Position numbers and translations under genes: made by a program. Positions 26,385 through 36,500 of a stretch of DNA of 64,000 nucleotides are shown piece after piece; the first letter of the stretch is position 1; each line of letters begins with the position of its first letter. Under the pieces are notes generated by a model, which saw only the letters and a list, made by a program, of their open reading frames with translations, did no database searches and was not told the origin of the DNA. Where the stretch lies: contig JBBRDW010000002.1 of assembly GCA_038203525.1 (NCBI GenBank), forward strand, positions 37,204 through 101,203. Direction: 5' to 3'. Source of the DNA: Limnovirga sp038203525 (GTDB lineage: Bacteria; Bacteroidota; Bacteroidia; Chitinophagales; Chitinophagaceae).

Positions 26385-28640
26385 TTATTTACCAAACTTT
26401 TTCTTTAACGCATTCAATGCATCGTTAACGTTGAGTGAACTTAAATCTTCAGGCTGCTTTGCTTTGGGTTGAAATTTATTGCCAGTGTTTTGTGGCTTAA
26501 AACCTAGCGTATTTCTTACGGGCATTTCCTGCGTTTGTTTAATGGAAAGTGCAATGCGTTTGCGGGGAATATCCACTTCCAGAACCTTCACCTGCACCTT
26601 ATCGTTTAGCTTTAAAACTTCGTTGGGGTCGGTGATGTATTTGTGCGCAATTTCGCTTACATGCACAAGCCCATCCTGCTTTACACCAATATCTATGAAC
26701 GCACCAAAACGGGTAATGTTGGTAACAACGCCGGGCACAACCATGCCCAGTTTTACATCTTCAATTTTATAGATATTGGCAAACTCAAACTGCTGCGCTT
26801 CGCTGCGCGGATCAAGGCCGGGCTTCTTTAATTCGTTGAGGATATCTTTAATAGTTAGTTCGCCAATTTGCTCAGTTGCATATTTTTTTGCATTAATATT
26901 TCTAATCAATGTTTCGTTGCCAATCAACGATTGAACTGTTGTATTTGCATCGGCAGCCATCTGTTGAACAACAGGGTAAGCTTCGGGGTGAACAGCACTT
27001 GCATCAAGCGGATTAGCACCTTCTTTTATCCGTAAAAAACCGGCGCACTGCTCATAGGCTTTACCGCCAAGGCGGGCAACTTCAAGCAATTCTTTCCTGT
27101 TAGAAAACTTACCAATTTCGTTGCGGTGTTTTACAATATTTTCTGCAAGCGTTGCGCCAATACCACTTACATAACTAAGCAAATGTTTACTCGCAGTGTT
27201 AAGGTTTACGCCCACCGCATTTACGCAACTTACCACCGTTTGATCGAGCTTTTCTTTAAGGCGGGATTGGTTTACATCGTGCTGATACTGGCCCACACCA
27301 ATACTTTTGGGATCGATTTTTACCAACTCGGCCAACGGGTCCATCAAGCGCCTGCCAATACTTACAGAACCGCGAACCGTAATATCCTGATCAGGGAATT
27401 CTTCCCTTGCAATTTCTGAAGCCGAGTACACAGAAGCGCCATCTTCATTTACCAAAAAAATGGGTAGGCCAAGTTCCAGTTTTTTAACGAACTGTTCTGT
27501 TTCGCGGCCCGCAGTTCCATCACCAATAGCAAAGGCTTCAATGTTGTATTGCTTAACCAGTTCTTTAATTTTATATTCTGCATCATACACCCGGTTTGCT
27601 TCATGGACATAGATCAGATCTGTCTTTTTTAACTCTCCTTTTTCATCAAGACAAACAACTTTACAACCCGTTCTGTAACCGGGATCGATTGCCAAAATTC
27701 TTTTGCTACCTAAAGGCGAACTCAATAACAACTGGCGCAGGTTTTCAGCAAAAACATTAATGGCATCTTCATCTGCTTTTTGTTTAAGAGCCGTTCTGAA
27801 TTCAGTCTCTAAACTTGGTTGCAGCAAACGTTTGTATGCATCTTTAACCGCTTTGCGAATTTGATCACTTGAAGCACCCATACCCTTTATATATAGAACT
27901 TCAATCATCTCAACAGCATCCTCTTCAAGAGGCGCAATTGACATGCGTAAAAAGCCTTCGAGAAAACCTCTTAACACTGCCAATATTCTATGCGAAGGAA
28001 TTTTTGAAACCGGTTCACTAAAATCAAAATAGTCTTTGTATTTAATGCCTTCTGTTTCTTTTTCTGCCACCACTTTGCTTTGCAGTGTGGCCGAATCTTC
28101 GAACAGTTTACGCATTTTAGCACGCACTTGCGCATCTTCATTTACCATCTCTGCAATAATATCTCTTGCTCCTTGTAATGCTTCATCAGCCGTTTTAATA
28201 TTATCATTGATGAAAGCCAAAGCTTCTACATTTACATCAATATCTTTTTGTTCAAGAAGCTGCAGTGCCAATGGTTCCAGCCCGTTTTCCCTAGCTATTA
28301 ATGCCTTGGTTTTTCGTTTTGGTTTGTAGGGCAAATAAATATCTTCGAGTGCTGCAATAGTAACTGCTTTGTTTAGTTTTTCCTGCAAAGCTTCCGTCAT
28401 TTTGCCCTGCTCAGTAATCGTTTTTTCAATCACCGCTTTGCGTTCGCTAAACTCTTTTAAAAATTTCGCTTCGTCCTGTATCTGAAGTATCTGAACTTCG
28501 TCTAAGTTGCCGGTTACGTCTTTACGGTAACGTGCAATAAACGGCACGGTTGCACCTTCTGAAAACAGATTCAATACTGCTACTGCCTGAGCAGTTCTTA
28601 TATTTAATTTCAGTGCTATTGGTTGTGAAAACTCAGTCAT
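26385..28640 (-). CDS. tex: RNA-binding transcription accessory protein Tex
   Basis: A 751-residue protein with the full Tex order: helical N-terminal domain (VPFIARYRKDVTGNLDE), YqgF/RNase H-like domain (ILAIDPGYRTGCKVVCLD near residue 320), helix-hairpin-helix repeats (LNTASKHLLSYVSGIGATLA), and a C-terminal S1 domain (GMVVPGVVTNITRFGAFIDIG). Tex is a nucleic-acid-binding protein associated with transcription. Single gene enclosed by inverted bracket repeats on both sides. Confidence 0.95.
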   Translation of the reverse strand: MTEFSQPIALKLNIRTAQAVAVLNLFSEGATVPFIARYRKDVTGNLDEVQILQIQDEAKFLKEFSERKAVIEKTITEQGKMTEALQEKLNKAVTIAALEDIYLPYKPKRKTKALIARENGLEPLALQLLEQKDIDVNVEALAFINDNIKTADEALQGARDIIAEMVNEDAQVRAKMRKLFEDSATLQSKVVAEKETEGIKYKDYFDFSEPVSKIPSHRILAVLRGFLEGFLRMSIAPLEEDAVEMIEVLYIKGMGASSDQIRKAVKDAYKRLLQPSLETEFRTALKQKADEDAINVFAENLRQLLLSSPLGSKRILAIDPGYRTGCKVVCLDEKGELKKTDLIYVHEANRVYDAEYKIKELVKQYNIEAFAIGDGTAGRETEQFVKKLELGLPIFLVNEDGASVYSASEIAREEFPDQDITVRGSVSIGRRLMDPLAELVKIDPKSIGVGQYQHDVNQSRLKEKLDQTVVSCVNAVGVNLNTASKHLLSYVSGIGATLAENIVKHRNEIGKFSNRKELLEVARLGGKAYEQCAGFLRIKEGANPLDASAVHPEAYPVVQQMAADANTTVQSLIGNETLIRNINAKKYATEQIGELTIKDILNELKKPGLDPRSEAQQFEFANIYKIEDVKLGMVVPGVVTNITRFGAFIDIGVKQDGLVHVSEIAHKYITDPNEVLKLNDKVQVKVLEVDIPRKRIALSIKQTQEMPVRNTLGFKPQNTGNKFQPKAKQPEDLSSLNVNDALNALKKKFGK

Positions 28641-28945
28641 GTTATTTTTTTATAGTTCTTTTTTTGTACCCGGCTTTAGGAATATTATTAATCTTCTGTT
28701 GCGTCGCACTCTTGTACTTTATAGCCTTGCGCAACGGTTTACTTGTGCATCAAACCTTTATTGTATAAAGGGTGGCGAAAATAATGGGAGGAATTGAAAA
28801 GAAAAAATAGAATCATCAATCAATTTCATGTAAATAAAAACCCGCTTTAAAGGTTTAGAGGTATTATACATTTTAGCTAATAGAGAACAAAAAAGTAAGG
28901 TAATTAACGAATAGCTTAAGTGCAATTCCATTCACCATTCACCTT
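28641..28945. other. Intergenic region upstream of tex
   Basis: About 305 bases with a bracket repeat (28659-28717) next to the tex start and otherwise AT-rich DNA without recognisable features. It should contain the tex promoter. Confidence 0.5.
28659..28717 (-). repeat. Bracket repeat, class I-like
   Basis: Minus-strand perfect head, middle CAGAAGATTAATAAT, tail GCCGGGTAC plus A-run. It begins 18 bases upstream of the tex start codon, so it must lie in or overlap the tex leader or promoter. Confidence 0.91.
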
Positions 28946-30283
28946 CTAATCATTCATCATCAAAAGTTTGGAAGGATATTTATGCGCATAGCTGCGTATC
29001 ATAGATTTTACTACTTCATTCTCCGGGTAATTGGTAAGGCGTTCTTTCAATTTATCAATATTGGTAAAATTGGTATTCTCAGGCAATAAACCCATGCCAT
29101 AAAATTTTCCATTTTCCACCAGTACGCAGGAATATTTCTTACCAAAATCTGCCGGTTCAAATATAGCATAGGTACCCATTTGGTTTTTCATTTCTTCCAG
29201 GGCATTTTGCACTTTGCTATTGTAGTCTTCCTTTTCAGGATACCCATCATCCGTTACTACAGTGTTATCCAGAAAACATAAGGAGGGGTGCAATTCATGT
29301 TCTTTCACAAGCTTCCACAACATCCGGTGTGCATCTGTAAAAAGATTAAAGGAAACAACCGGTTCAAAGTATTTTCTTTTCTTATCAATAGCCAGTCTTT
29401 TAAAACCACGACTGTCTTCAAACGTATAAATGCCATACAACTGTTGAAAAGTTTTCTGGCTTATATTGTATTTTGGCCACAACCTTTTTATTTCGATGCT
29501 CTCAAGTATACAGGCAGTAAACTCAGTAGGGCATTCCTTATAACTTACCGAGTAAATATTACGTAGAAATTCCTGTCTTTTTTTGCCGGTATTTAGTCCT
29601 GTAAAATGGCTTATCACCCGCTGTTTCAGGCTTTTGGCCTTGCCTACATAGATCACTTTATCTTTGGCATCTTTAAAATAATACACACCGGGTACATAGG
29701 GCAAACCATTCACCTGTTCGCTGGGTAGGTTTGGGGGCAGTATCTGTTCGCGGTTTTCTTTTTTCAAAAATTCCCTTATCAGTTTATCGCCGCCTGCCAC
29801 CAATATCTTTTCAAATAAAATGGCAGTCGCATTTGCGTCACCAGCCGCACGGTGTCGGTTCGTAACCGGTATATCCATGGCCCTGCAAATATGCCCCAAT
29901 CCATATTTCGGCAAACCGGGAAAAGCCTTGCGGCTTAGCTTGAGTGTACATAATTTTTTTGGCAGCCACTCGTAACCCGCTACACGCAAGTGATGCTTTA
30001 TAAAAGAGTAATCGAAATTTACATTATGGGCAATAAATATGCGGTTGTTAAGCAGGTTAAAAATCTTATGGGCCACTTCAGAAAATGGAGGCGCCTGCGA
30101 GGCCATTTCATTGGTTATACCCGTAAGCTGTACAACAAAAGGAGGAATTGGATAACCCGGATTTACCAGCGTTTCAAAACGGCCTTCTACCTGGTTACCG
30201 TCGTAAAGTACAATGGCTATTTCGGTAATACCATTGTCTCCGGGGTGGCTGCCGGAAGTTTCTATATCAACAATTGCGTACAT
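28946..30283 (-). CDS. DnaQ-like exonuclease fused to GIY-YIG nuclease domain
   Basis: A 445-residue two-nuclease protein. Residues 1-165 form a DEDDh 3'-5' exonuclease (Asp6 and Glu8 in VDIETSG, HNVNFDYSFIKHHL, HRAAGDANATA). Residues about 203-285 form a UvrC-type GIY-YIG domain (GVYYFKDAKDKVIYVGKAKSLKQRV, AC-ILESIEIKRLWPKYN). The C-terminal 150 residues are conserved in these fusions but unassigned. It resembles bacterial Cho-like/epsilon-like fusions and probably works in DNA repair. Single gene. Confidence 0.93.
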   Translation of the reverse strand: MYAIVDIETSGSHPGDNGITEIAIVLYDGNQVEGRFETLVNPGYPIPPFVVQLTGITNEMASQAPPFSEVAHKIFNLLNNRIFIAHNVNFDYSFIKHHLRVAGYEWLPKKLCTLKLSRKAFPGLPKYGLGHICRAMDIPVTNRHRAAGDANATAILFEKILVAGGDKLIREFLKKENREQILPPNLPSEQVNGLPYVPGVYYFKDAKDKVIYVGKAKSLKQRVISHFTGLNTGKKRQEFLRNIYSVSYKECPTEFTACILESIEIKRLWPKYNISQKTFQQLYGIYTFEDSRGFKRLAIDKKRKYFEPVVSFNLFTDAHRMLWKLVKEHELHPSLCFLDNTVVTDDGYPEKEDYNSKVQNALEEMKNQMGTYAIFEPADFGKKYSCVLVENGKFYGMGLLPENTNFTNIDKLKERLTNYPENEVVKSMIRSYAHKYPSKLLMMND

Positions 30284-30367
30284 CTGTGTTTCTAAAGCTT
30301 GCTGGTTTTGTTTTCAAAGTTACCGCAGGCGTCATATTGTGAACGCTGCCGTTGCGTAAAGCTATGA

Positions 30368-30426
30368 TCTACAAGAGTGCGACGCAAGAAAAGTTGAAAA
30401 AAGTTATTCAGCCCGGCTAAAAAAAA
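30368..30426 (+). repeat. Bracket repeat, class I, left arm of empty pair
   Basis: Head CTACAAGAGTGCGACGCAA, middle GAAAAGTTGAAAAAAG, tail GCCCGGCTA plus A-run. Its tail faces the tail of the next copy with no gene between. Confidence 0.92.
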
Positions 30427-30450
30427 TAAAATAGCACCCATACCAACAGA

Positions 30451-30510
30451 TTTTTTTTTAATCCCGGCACCATTACATTGTGGGGCTTTGGTTGCGTCGC
30501 ACTCTTGTAC
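30451..30510 (-). repeat. Bracket repeat, class I-like, right arm of empty pair
   Basis: Minus-strand perfect head, middle CCAAAGCCCCACAAT, tail TGCCGGGATT plus a nine-A run. Confidence 0.92.
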
Positions 30511-30593
30511 CGTATTAATATGATTGAGCAACTAAATACAAACATTGTTACGAGGGCAAAAAGGATTATTGTATAATCTTAAAAACAAATTTA

Positions 30594-30604
30594 GCCCGGC
30601 TCAA
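30594..30604 (+). repeat. Bracket repeat relic (tail only)
   Basis: AGCCCGGCTCAA matches the tail, but no head is found 50 bases upstream. It lies where the left bracket of the GGT-like gene would be expected, so it may be a decayed copy. Confidence 0.4.
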
Positions 30605-30615
30605 CTTCTTGCATA

Positions 30616-30649
30616 CTGCTTTGTTTCTATTTACTATCTTTAGAAAAAC
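30616..30649 (+). promoter_or_regulatory. Possible Bacteroidota-type promoter for the GGT-like gene
   Basis: A TTG-type -33 element (TTTG or TTGC around 30611-30626) precedes TATCTTTAG near 30637-30645, close to the TAnnTTTG -7 consensus of the Bacteroidota sigma factor. The start codon follows within about 20 bases. Spacing is uncertain. Confidence 0.35.
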
Positions 30650-30657
30650 ATGCTTTT

Positions 30658-32490
30658 ATGAAAACCATTTTCGGCGCATTCCTTTTAATGATGATTGGCA
30701 TTGGCGGCTATTGTCAGCAGACACAAAAACCACCATTGCACGGTAAAAATTGGATGGCAATTACCGGCAAACCAATGGCAGCCACTGCTGGCTCCATTAT
30801 CTTCGAGAAAGGCGGTAATGCGGTAGATGCAGCCTGCGCAATGCTCGCAGCAACCTGCACCATGTGGGATGTTTTGAGCTGGGGCGGCGAAACGCAGGCG
30901 CTGATTTATAATCCACATACCGGAAAAGTAATTGGCATTAATGCTTTGGGTGTTGCGCCAACCGGGGCTACTGTAGATTTTTTTAAAAGTAAGGGTATGA
31001 ATTTTCCGCCCGAATATGGCCCACTTGCAGCGGTTACACCCGGCACGCCAGGTGGGCTTTGTACTATGCTTGCCGAATATGGTACCATGAGTTTGAAAGA
31101 AGTATTAGACCCTGGCATACAAATGGCGGAAGGCTATCCTATTGAAGCACAGACTGCAAACAGCATGGAACGAAATAAAAAATTAATAAAACAATGGCCA
31201 TATTCCAAGGCTGTTTTTTTACCACATGCTGGTGATGAACGTGAGGCACCCGAAGCTGGTGAAATATTTGTACAAAAAGATCTGGCTGAAACGCTGCATA
31301 AAATGGTGGAAGCAGAACAGCAGGCATTAAAGAAAGGCAAAACCCGTAAAGAAGCTATATATGCAGCCTACGACCGTTTTTACAAGGGCGATATTGCAAT
31401 AGAATATGCACGCAGCAGTAAAGAGCAGGGCGGTTTAATTACCGAAGACGACCTGGCAAAATGGAAAGTAATTATCGAAGAACCTCTTAAGGTAAACTAC
31501 AAAGGAATTGATGTTTATAAACTGGCGCAATGGACGCAGGGCCCAGTAATGCTGCAGGCTTTAAACATTCTTGAAAATTTCGATCTTAAAAGCATGGGCT
31601 ACAATTCTACACGCTATATACACACGCTTTACCAGGCAATGAATCTTTCTTTTGCTGACCGGGATTTTTATTATGGCGACCCCTATTTTTCGCCTGAGGA
31701 ACCCATTAAAGGATTGCTGTCAAAAGATTATGCAAAGAAAAGGGCGGCACAAATTAATCCGCTTAAAAACGATGCGAAGGCGGCACCAGGAGACCCCTAC
31801 CCTTTTGAAGGCAAGACAAATCCATATCTTAATTATTTGCAGCAATGGGGTCTTGTTTATAACACAACTCCGCCCGATGAAAATTATTTGGATCAATTGT
31901 GGCGGGGCACCACTTCTGTAGAAGCCGCTGATAAAGAAGGCTGGGTAGTTTCCATTACACCGAGTGGTGGTTGGTTACCAGCCTGCATTGCGGGCCATAC
32001 TGGTGTTGGAATGAGTCAGCGTATGCAAAGTTTCGTGTGTGATCCCGTTTTAAACCCGTTTAATGTTGTAGAACCTGGCAAGCGGCCAAGGGTAACATTA
32101 ACGCCCACCCTCGCCATGAAAGATGGCAAACCATTTTTATCTTTTGCTGTGCAGGGTGGAGACACCCAGGATCAAAATCTTCTTCAGTTTTTTTTAAATA
32201 TGGTGGAGTTTGGTATGACGGTGCAGGAAGCTACCGAAGCGCCTAATATTAATACGGATCAACTGTATCTTTCCCTGGGTGGCGAAGACCGAAAACCCAA
32301 GCCAGGATATATTCTGCTCAATTCCAATACGCCGGATTTTACAAGGAAAGAGCTAAGAAAAATGGGCTATACTTTAAGTTTTGACGACCGCACTTCCGGC
32401 CCCATCAATGCCATTTATTTCGACTGGAAGCACGGAAGTTTCTGGGGTGGCAGCAGTAATCATGGAGAAGATTATGGAATTGGCTGGTAG
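30658..32490 (+). CDS. Gamma-glutamyltransferase-like Ntn hydrolase, secreted
   Basis: A 610-residue periplasmic protein with signal peptide (cleavage near GGYCQ). The GGT fold is clear: GGNAVDAACAMLAATCT, PGTPGGLCTMLAEYGTMS, and the self-processing site at about Thr418/Thr419 in RGTTSVEAADKEG, which would start the small subunit. Odd points: the arginine that holds the gamma-glutamyl carboxylate in true GGTs ('DxRExAP') is replaced (INALGVAPTGAT), and the nucleophile context is TTSVEAAD rather than TTHFSVVD. The substrate is therefore probably not a gamma-glutamyl compound. Confidence 0.88.
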   Translation: MKTIFGAFLLMMIGIGGYCQQTQKPPLHGKNWMAITGKPMAATAGSIIFEKGGNAVDAACAMLAATCTMWDVLSWGGETQALIYNPHTGKVIGINALGVAPTGATVDFFKSKGMNFPPEYGPLAAVTPGTPGGLCTMLAEYGTMSLKEVLDPGIQMAEGYPIEAQTANSMERNKKLIKQWPYSKAVFLPHAGDEREAPEAGEIFVQKDLAETLHKMVEAEQQALKKGKTRKEAIYAAYDRFYKGDIAIEYARSSKEQGGLITEDDLAKWKVIIEEPLKVNYKGIDVYKLAQWTQGPVMLQALNILENFDLKSMGYNSTRYIHTLYQAMNLSFADRDFYYGDPYFSPEEPIKGLLSKDYAKKRAAQINPLKNDAKAAPGDPYPFEGKTNPYLNYLQQWGLVYNTTPPDENYLDQLWRGTTSVEAADKEGWVVSITPSGGWLPACIAGHTGVGMSQRMQSFVCDPVLNPFNVVEPGKRPRVTLTPTLAMKDGKPFLSFAVQGGDTQDQNLLQFFLNMVEFGMTVQEATEAPNINTDQLYLSLGGEDRKPKPGYILLNSNTPDFTRKELRKMGYTLSFDDRTSGPINAIYFDWKHGSFWGGSSNHGEDYGIGW

Positions 32491-32492
32491 TA

Positions 32493-32552
32493 TTTTTTTG
32501 AGCCCGGCTTTAAGTTTTTCAATTAATCGTCCCTTGCGTCGCACACTTGTAC
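32493..32552 (-). repeat. Bracket repeat, class II
   Basis: Minus-strand head GTACAAGTGTGCGACGCAA, middle GGGACGATTAATTG, tail GCCGGGCTC plus seven A. It starts 3 bases after the GGT-like stop codon. Confidence 0.92.
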
Positions 32553-32686
32553 ATTATGTCATTGAGCATCTAGAAAAATCGCAAGGCGAACCTATGGTAT
32601 AATTTTACAACTGCGAGTGTCCTGTTTTAGAATCTGTCACATTACTTAAAACAAACAATACATTTGCCCTATATAATATTACCACT

Positions 32687-33391
32687 ATGAGTAAAGTATT
32701 TACAAACGCCACCGAAGCAATTTATGACATAAAAGACGGTGATACGCTGATGCTGGGTGGTTTCGGCCTTTGCGGTATTCCCGAAAATACAATTGCTGCA
32801 TTGGTTAATAAGGGTGTAAAAAATCTTACCTGCATAAGTAACAACGCCGGTGTTGATGATTTTGGTCTTGGGCTGCTGCTTAAAACACGCCAGGTAAAAA
32901 AAATGATGAGTAGTTATGTGGGCGAAAATGCAGAATTTGAAAGGCAGCTGCTTTCCGGTGAACTTGAAGTAGATCTTATACCGCAGGGCACGCTGGCCAC
33001 ACGTATACAAATGGCAGGCATGGGTATACCTGCATTTTATACACCGGCGGGTTATGGTACCGAAATAGCGGAGGGAAAAGAAACAAAAGAATTTAATGGA
33101 AAAATGCATTTGATGGAGTATGCACTGCATGCAAATTTTGCAATAATAAAAGCATGGAAAGGAGATACTTTGGGTAACCTGGTTTTTCGTAAAGCAACCC
33201 GCAATTTTTCTACATCGATGGCAAAAGCGGGAGATATAACGATTGCAGAAGTTGAGGAACTTGTACGGCCTGGCCAGCTTGATGCCGATGCTATCCATGT
33301 ACCGGGCATATATGTACACCGTATTTTCGAGGGAAGCAATTATGAAAAACGTATTGAAAGAAGAACGGTGCGGATGGTTGAAAAATATTGA
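32687..33391 (+). CDS. 3-oxoacid CoA-transferase subunit A
   Basis: A 234-residue protein matching the alpha subunit of succinyl-CoA:3-ketoacid (or acetate) CoA-transferases: DGDTLMLGGFGLCGIPENTI, ISNNAGVDDFGLGLLL, GELEVDLIPQGTLATR and YDADAIHVPGIYVHRIF-type C-terminus. The enzyme transfers CoA between a 3-oxoacid and succinate. Subunit B carries the catalytic Glu and is usually the next gene, but here the downstream gene is SprE/PorW on the other strand, so B must lie elsewhere. Confidence 0.93.
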   Translation: MSKVFTNATEAIYDIKDGDTLMLGGFGLCGIPENTIAALVNKGVKNLTCISNNAGVDDFGLGLLLKTRQVKKMMSSYVGENAEFERQLLSGELEVDLIPQGTLATRIQMAGMGIPAFYTPAGYGTEIAEGKETKEFNGKMHLMEYALHANFAIIKAWKGDTLGNLVFRKATRNFSTSMAKAGDITIAEVEELVRPGQLDADAIHVPGIYVHRIFEGSNYEKRIERRTVRMVEKY

Positions 33392-33496
33392 GACCATAAC
33401 TTACCGCAATTATTTTCAGGCCTTGCTTTGTGCGGATTCTTACGATTATTGCTTGCCCTGACCTTCGCTTTAAGAAAAGCTGCTTTGACTTCAAAA

Positions 33497-33552
33497 GTAC
33501 AAGAGTGCGACGCAAGAGGTGATGCCATAATAACTACAGCCGGGTTCAAAAA
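33497..33552 (+). repeat. Bracket repeat, class III
   Basis: Perfect head, middle GAGGTGATGCCATAAT, tail GCCGGGTTC plus A-run. The tail faces the SprE/PorW stop codon, 34 bases away; partner at 36713-36767. Confidence 0.92.
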
Positions 33553-33586
33553 TTTTGACAGACACTACCAGAAGCAGGGTTTAATT

Positions 33587-36500
33587 TTAAAATTTGCCGG
33601 GCAATATTTTTTCCATTAACTGTTTGTAACTATCTACATCCCTGCTTTGTTTTAGTATGTCGAGATTGCTTTGGCTAATGATGGTAAAGTTATATTTTTC
33701 GGGTGCCAGCCAGGGTATAATACGGCTGGGGGCGAGTGGTTTTGTTTTATCTACATAGTCAATAGCAGCCACAGCATCGGCGAAAGGACCTGCCAATACA
33801 AGGTTGTAACGGTCGTCTAATTTTACCGGCGACAGTGCAAGTTTCTGATTGTAGAAATTGATCTGATTATACCTGCTTAATGCATTTTTTGCTTCGTTGA
33901 TAAATACCGGATCTACCTTATCTAATATAAGCACAACAAACTGCGGGTCTTTTGCATTGAATTCAAAACTCTTAATAATAACAGGTTTACCCGTAGCTGT
34001 ATCTATTGTAGTTTTGGCTATTTGGCTGGTGGGCTTATTTACCACAGAATCTCTTTTTATCACGGTTCTTGCTATGGTAGGTTTTACCGGAGTCAGGTCA
34101 ACAACCGGCTCAGGCTCTTCCTTATCATTGCGTGTTATCTGCAGCTTTGTAAGGTAATCTTCAATCTCGGATCTTCTTCCCAGCACATCTATCATGGCCG
34201 TTGCCTTTTCTGCCAGCGGTGTCTGAGGATAAAGCGTTACAAGGTTATTGAGTCGGTTAATGGCAGTGCTGTCTTCTTTTTTTGAAACATAAAAAACAGA
34301 TTCTATATAAAGCAGTTGGGGCGTCCAGTATTTACTGCCCCAGGTACTATCGGCTTTGGCTTTTGCATTTTTTGCCTGTTCAAATTTACCTTCAATGAAC
34401 AGGTTGTAAATAGATTTATATTCCCTGGTTGCAGGTGCATTCTCTTCTTTAGTATTTGCTTTGGCGTTATTAAGTTTTGCTGTCATTAAGCCATCTGGGA
34501 AATTTTTTGCCATCGCGTTGCGTACAGAATCAGCCGAAAAATTTCGGCCTGTTTTAGTATAACAATAATAGAGGCTGAATAAAGCCGCCTCGCTGTTTTT
34601 ATTATCGGGATATTTTTTAAGAAACTGTTCGTAAGCATTTATTGCAGATGGATAATCTTCCAGCATGTTTTGAAATGCCTGGCCATTTGAGAAAAGTGCA
34701 TCCGCTATTTTATCATTGGATGCTATTATTTGTTCTTCCGTAAGAGGCAAATTTGCGAGCAAAGCTTCGTAGGTTATTTCGCCGTCTTCATTTGCAAGCG
34801 TGGATTGTTTATTATCAGGGGCTGGAACTCCCGCTTTGGGCCTTGGAAGATTTAATTTTTCTCTGGCATTGTCTCCGTCATCGGTATCAGACGAATCATC
34901 TTCTGCCTGTTCAGCAGCAAGTTGCGCAGTTATGGCTGCTTGCCGTTGCCAGTTATCGGTATTTGGCCTGTTACCCCATTTTATTTTAAACTGGCTGAAG
35001 CCCGTGCCCTTTAATGAAATATTATTAAAATACCAGTCAGACTTTCCAGCGGTATTAAATATATCAACTGTTGCTGTCTGTTGTATGGCAGGATTTACGT
35101 TCGGTTCGGTGTCATCTTCTTTTAATCCCTGCTGCTTGCGGTAGAAACGTACCGCTTTTTTAATAAGTGCATCCCGCTCGTTTTTGGGCATCATTGCAAC
35201 AGTTTGTAAACTGTCTTGCTCATGAATGGTGCCAATGTTTTGGGTAATTACCTCCAATGCTGTTTTCCTTTCTGCCATGCGCTGCTTATCAGTTTCAGAG
35301 GGGATTGATGCTGCATTTACACTATCGTAAAAGTTATAGGCAGCTTCATATTTTTGCAGATCAAAATTAATATCTGCAAGTAAAAGAAAAGACTGACTGC
35401 GCTGATCACGGTTATCATCTGTATTGTAGAAAATACTTTTTTTAAGCATTACCTGGGCTTCCGCGGCATTATTTCTTTCCAGTTCAACCTGGGCTATGGC
35501 ATAATAAATAATATCCTTACTCGACAGATATTTATCGCGATGAGCCATCTTCAAAAGTGCATTCAGCTTTTGAGTGGTTATACTATCTGAGTTACCGCCA
35601 GCTATCCTGATGCTGCTCAGGTTTGCATAAACCTCCATAATCGGGTCTATTGTTTGTTCAGCACTTTTCCCGAACCATTTAATGCTTTCTTCTTTGTTAC
35701 CAGCCATACCATAAAGTTGGGCTGCAAGGAATTCCATTCGGGCTTTGTCCAGCTTATCATCCGCTACACCAAGTGCTTTTATAAGGTGGCCGGCCGAACT
35801 ATCGTAAAGATTTTGCTGATAATACCAGTAAGCAACCAGTTCTTCCAGATCACTTTTCAGACGTGATGGAAAAAAGGGATCGTTGCGCAAAATTTCCAGT
35901 ATACCGCCAGCTTCCGCAGTTTTATCACTTTCAAGATAATTTCTTGCGGACCACAACAGTGCATCATTTCTGCTGGGAGGTGTTGAAATTAATTTTTTGG
36001 GGAAACTACTTTTTTCTTTGGTAGCAATGCTGAATGTTGCATCGGTCGCCGAAACATTACTTCCAACTGGAATGTCATAGCCACCGGCTTCTTTAGGTGC
36101 AAAGGCATAATTAATGTACCGGAATACCTGCTCAGCCGAGTCAAAATTTTTCCTCAAAAAATAGGCTTTCCCTAAAGCAAGGTATAGATTATCAACCCAA
36201 TTGCTCCTCAGGTCGTGAAGAAGTATGCCGGCATTGCATTTATAAATGACTGAATCTATGTTGCCACTACCGGCCGTTGCATCCAGACTATAGCTGTTGA
36301 AAGGCAATAATGTGGTATAATCGTCTTTAAAAACTTTTTTGGCATCATCAATTATATCATTCAGCAAGTTATTTGCATTAAAGTAATAATTGTAGTGGCT
36401 AAAAGCATTTTGAGTCACCCTTTTTGGGAAACTAAATTTTTTATTACCCGTTTTTTCAGAAGTAAGCACACGGTTTTCGTATTTCGCAGGTTTTTTAAGG

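Larger units (their letters stand above)
30284..30657. other. Intergenic region with a head-out repeat pair
   Basis: The 374-base gap between divergent genes contains two inverted bracket repeats separated by only 24 bases (30368-30426 and 30451-30510), a tail-only relic at 30594-30604, and the probable promoter of the downstream enzyme. Confidence 0.75.
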
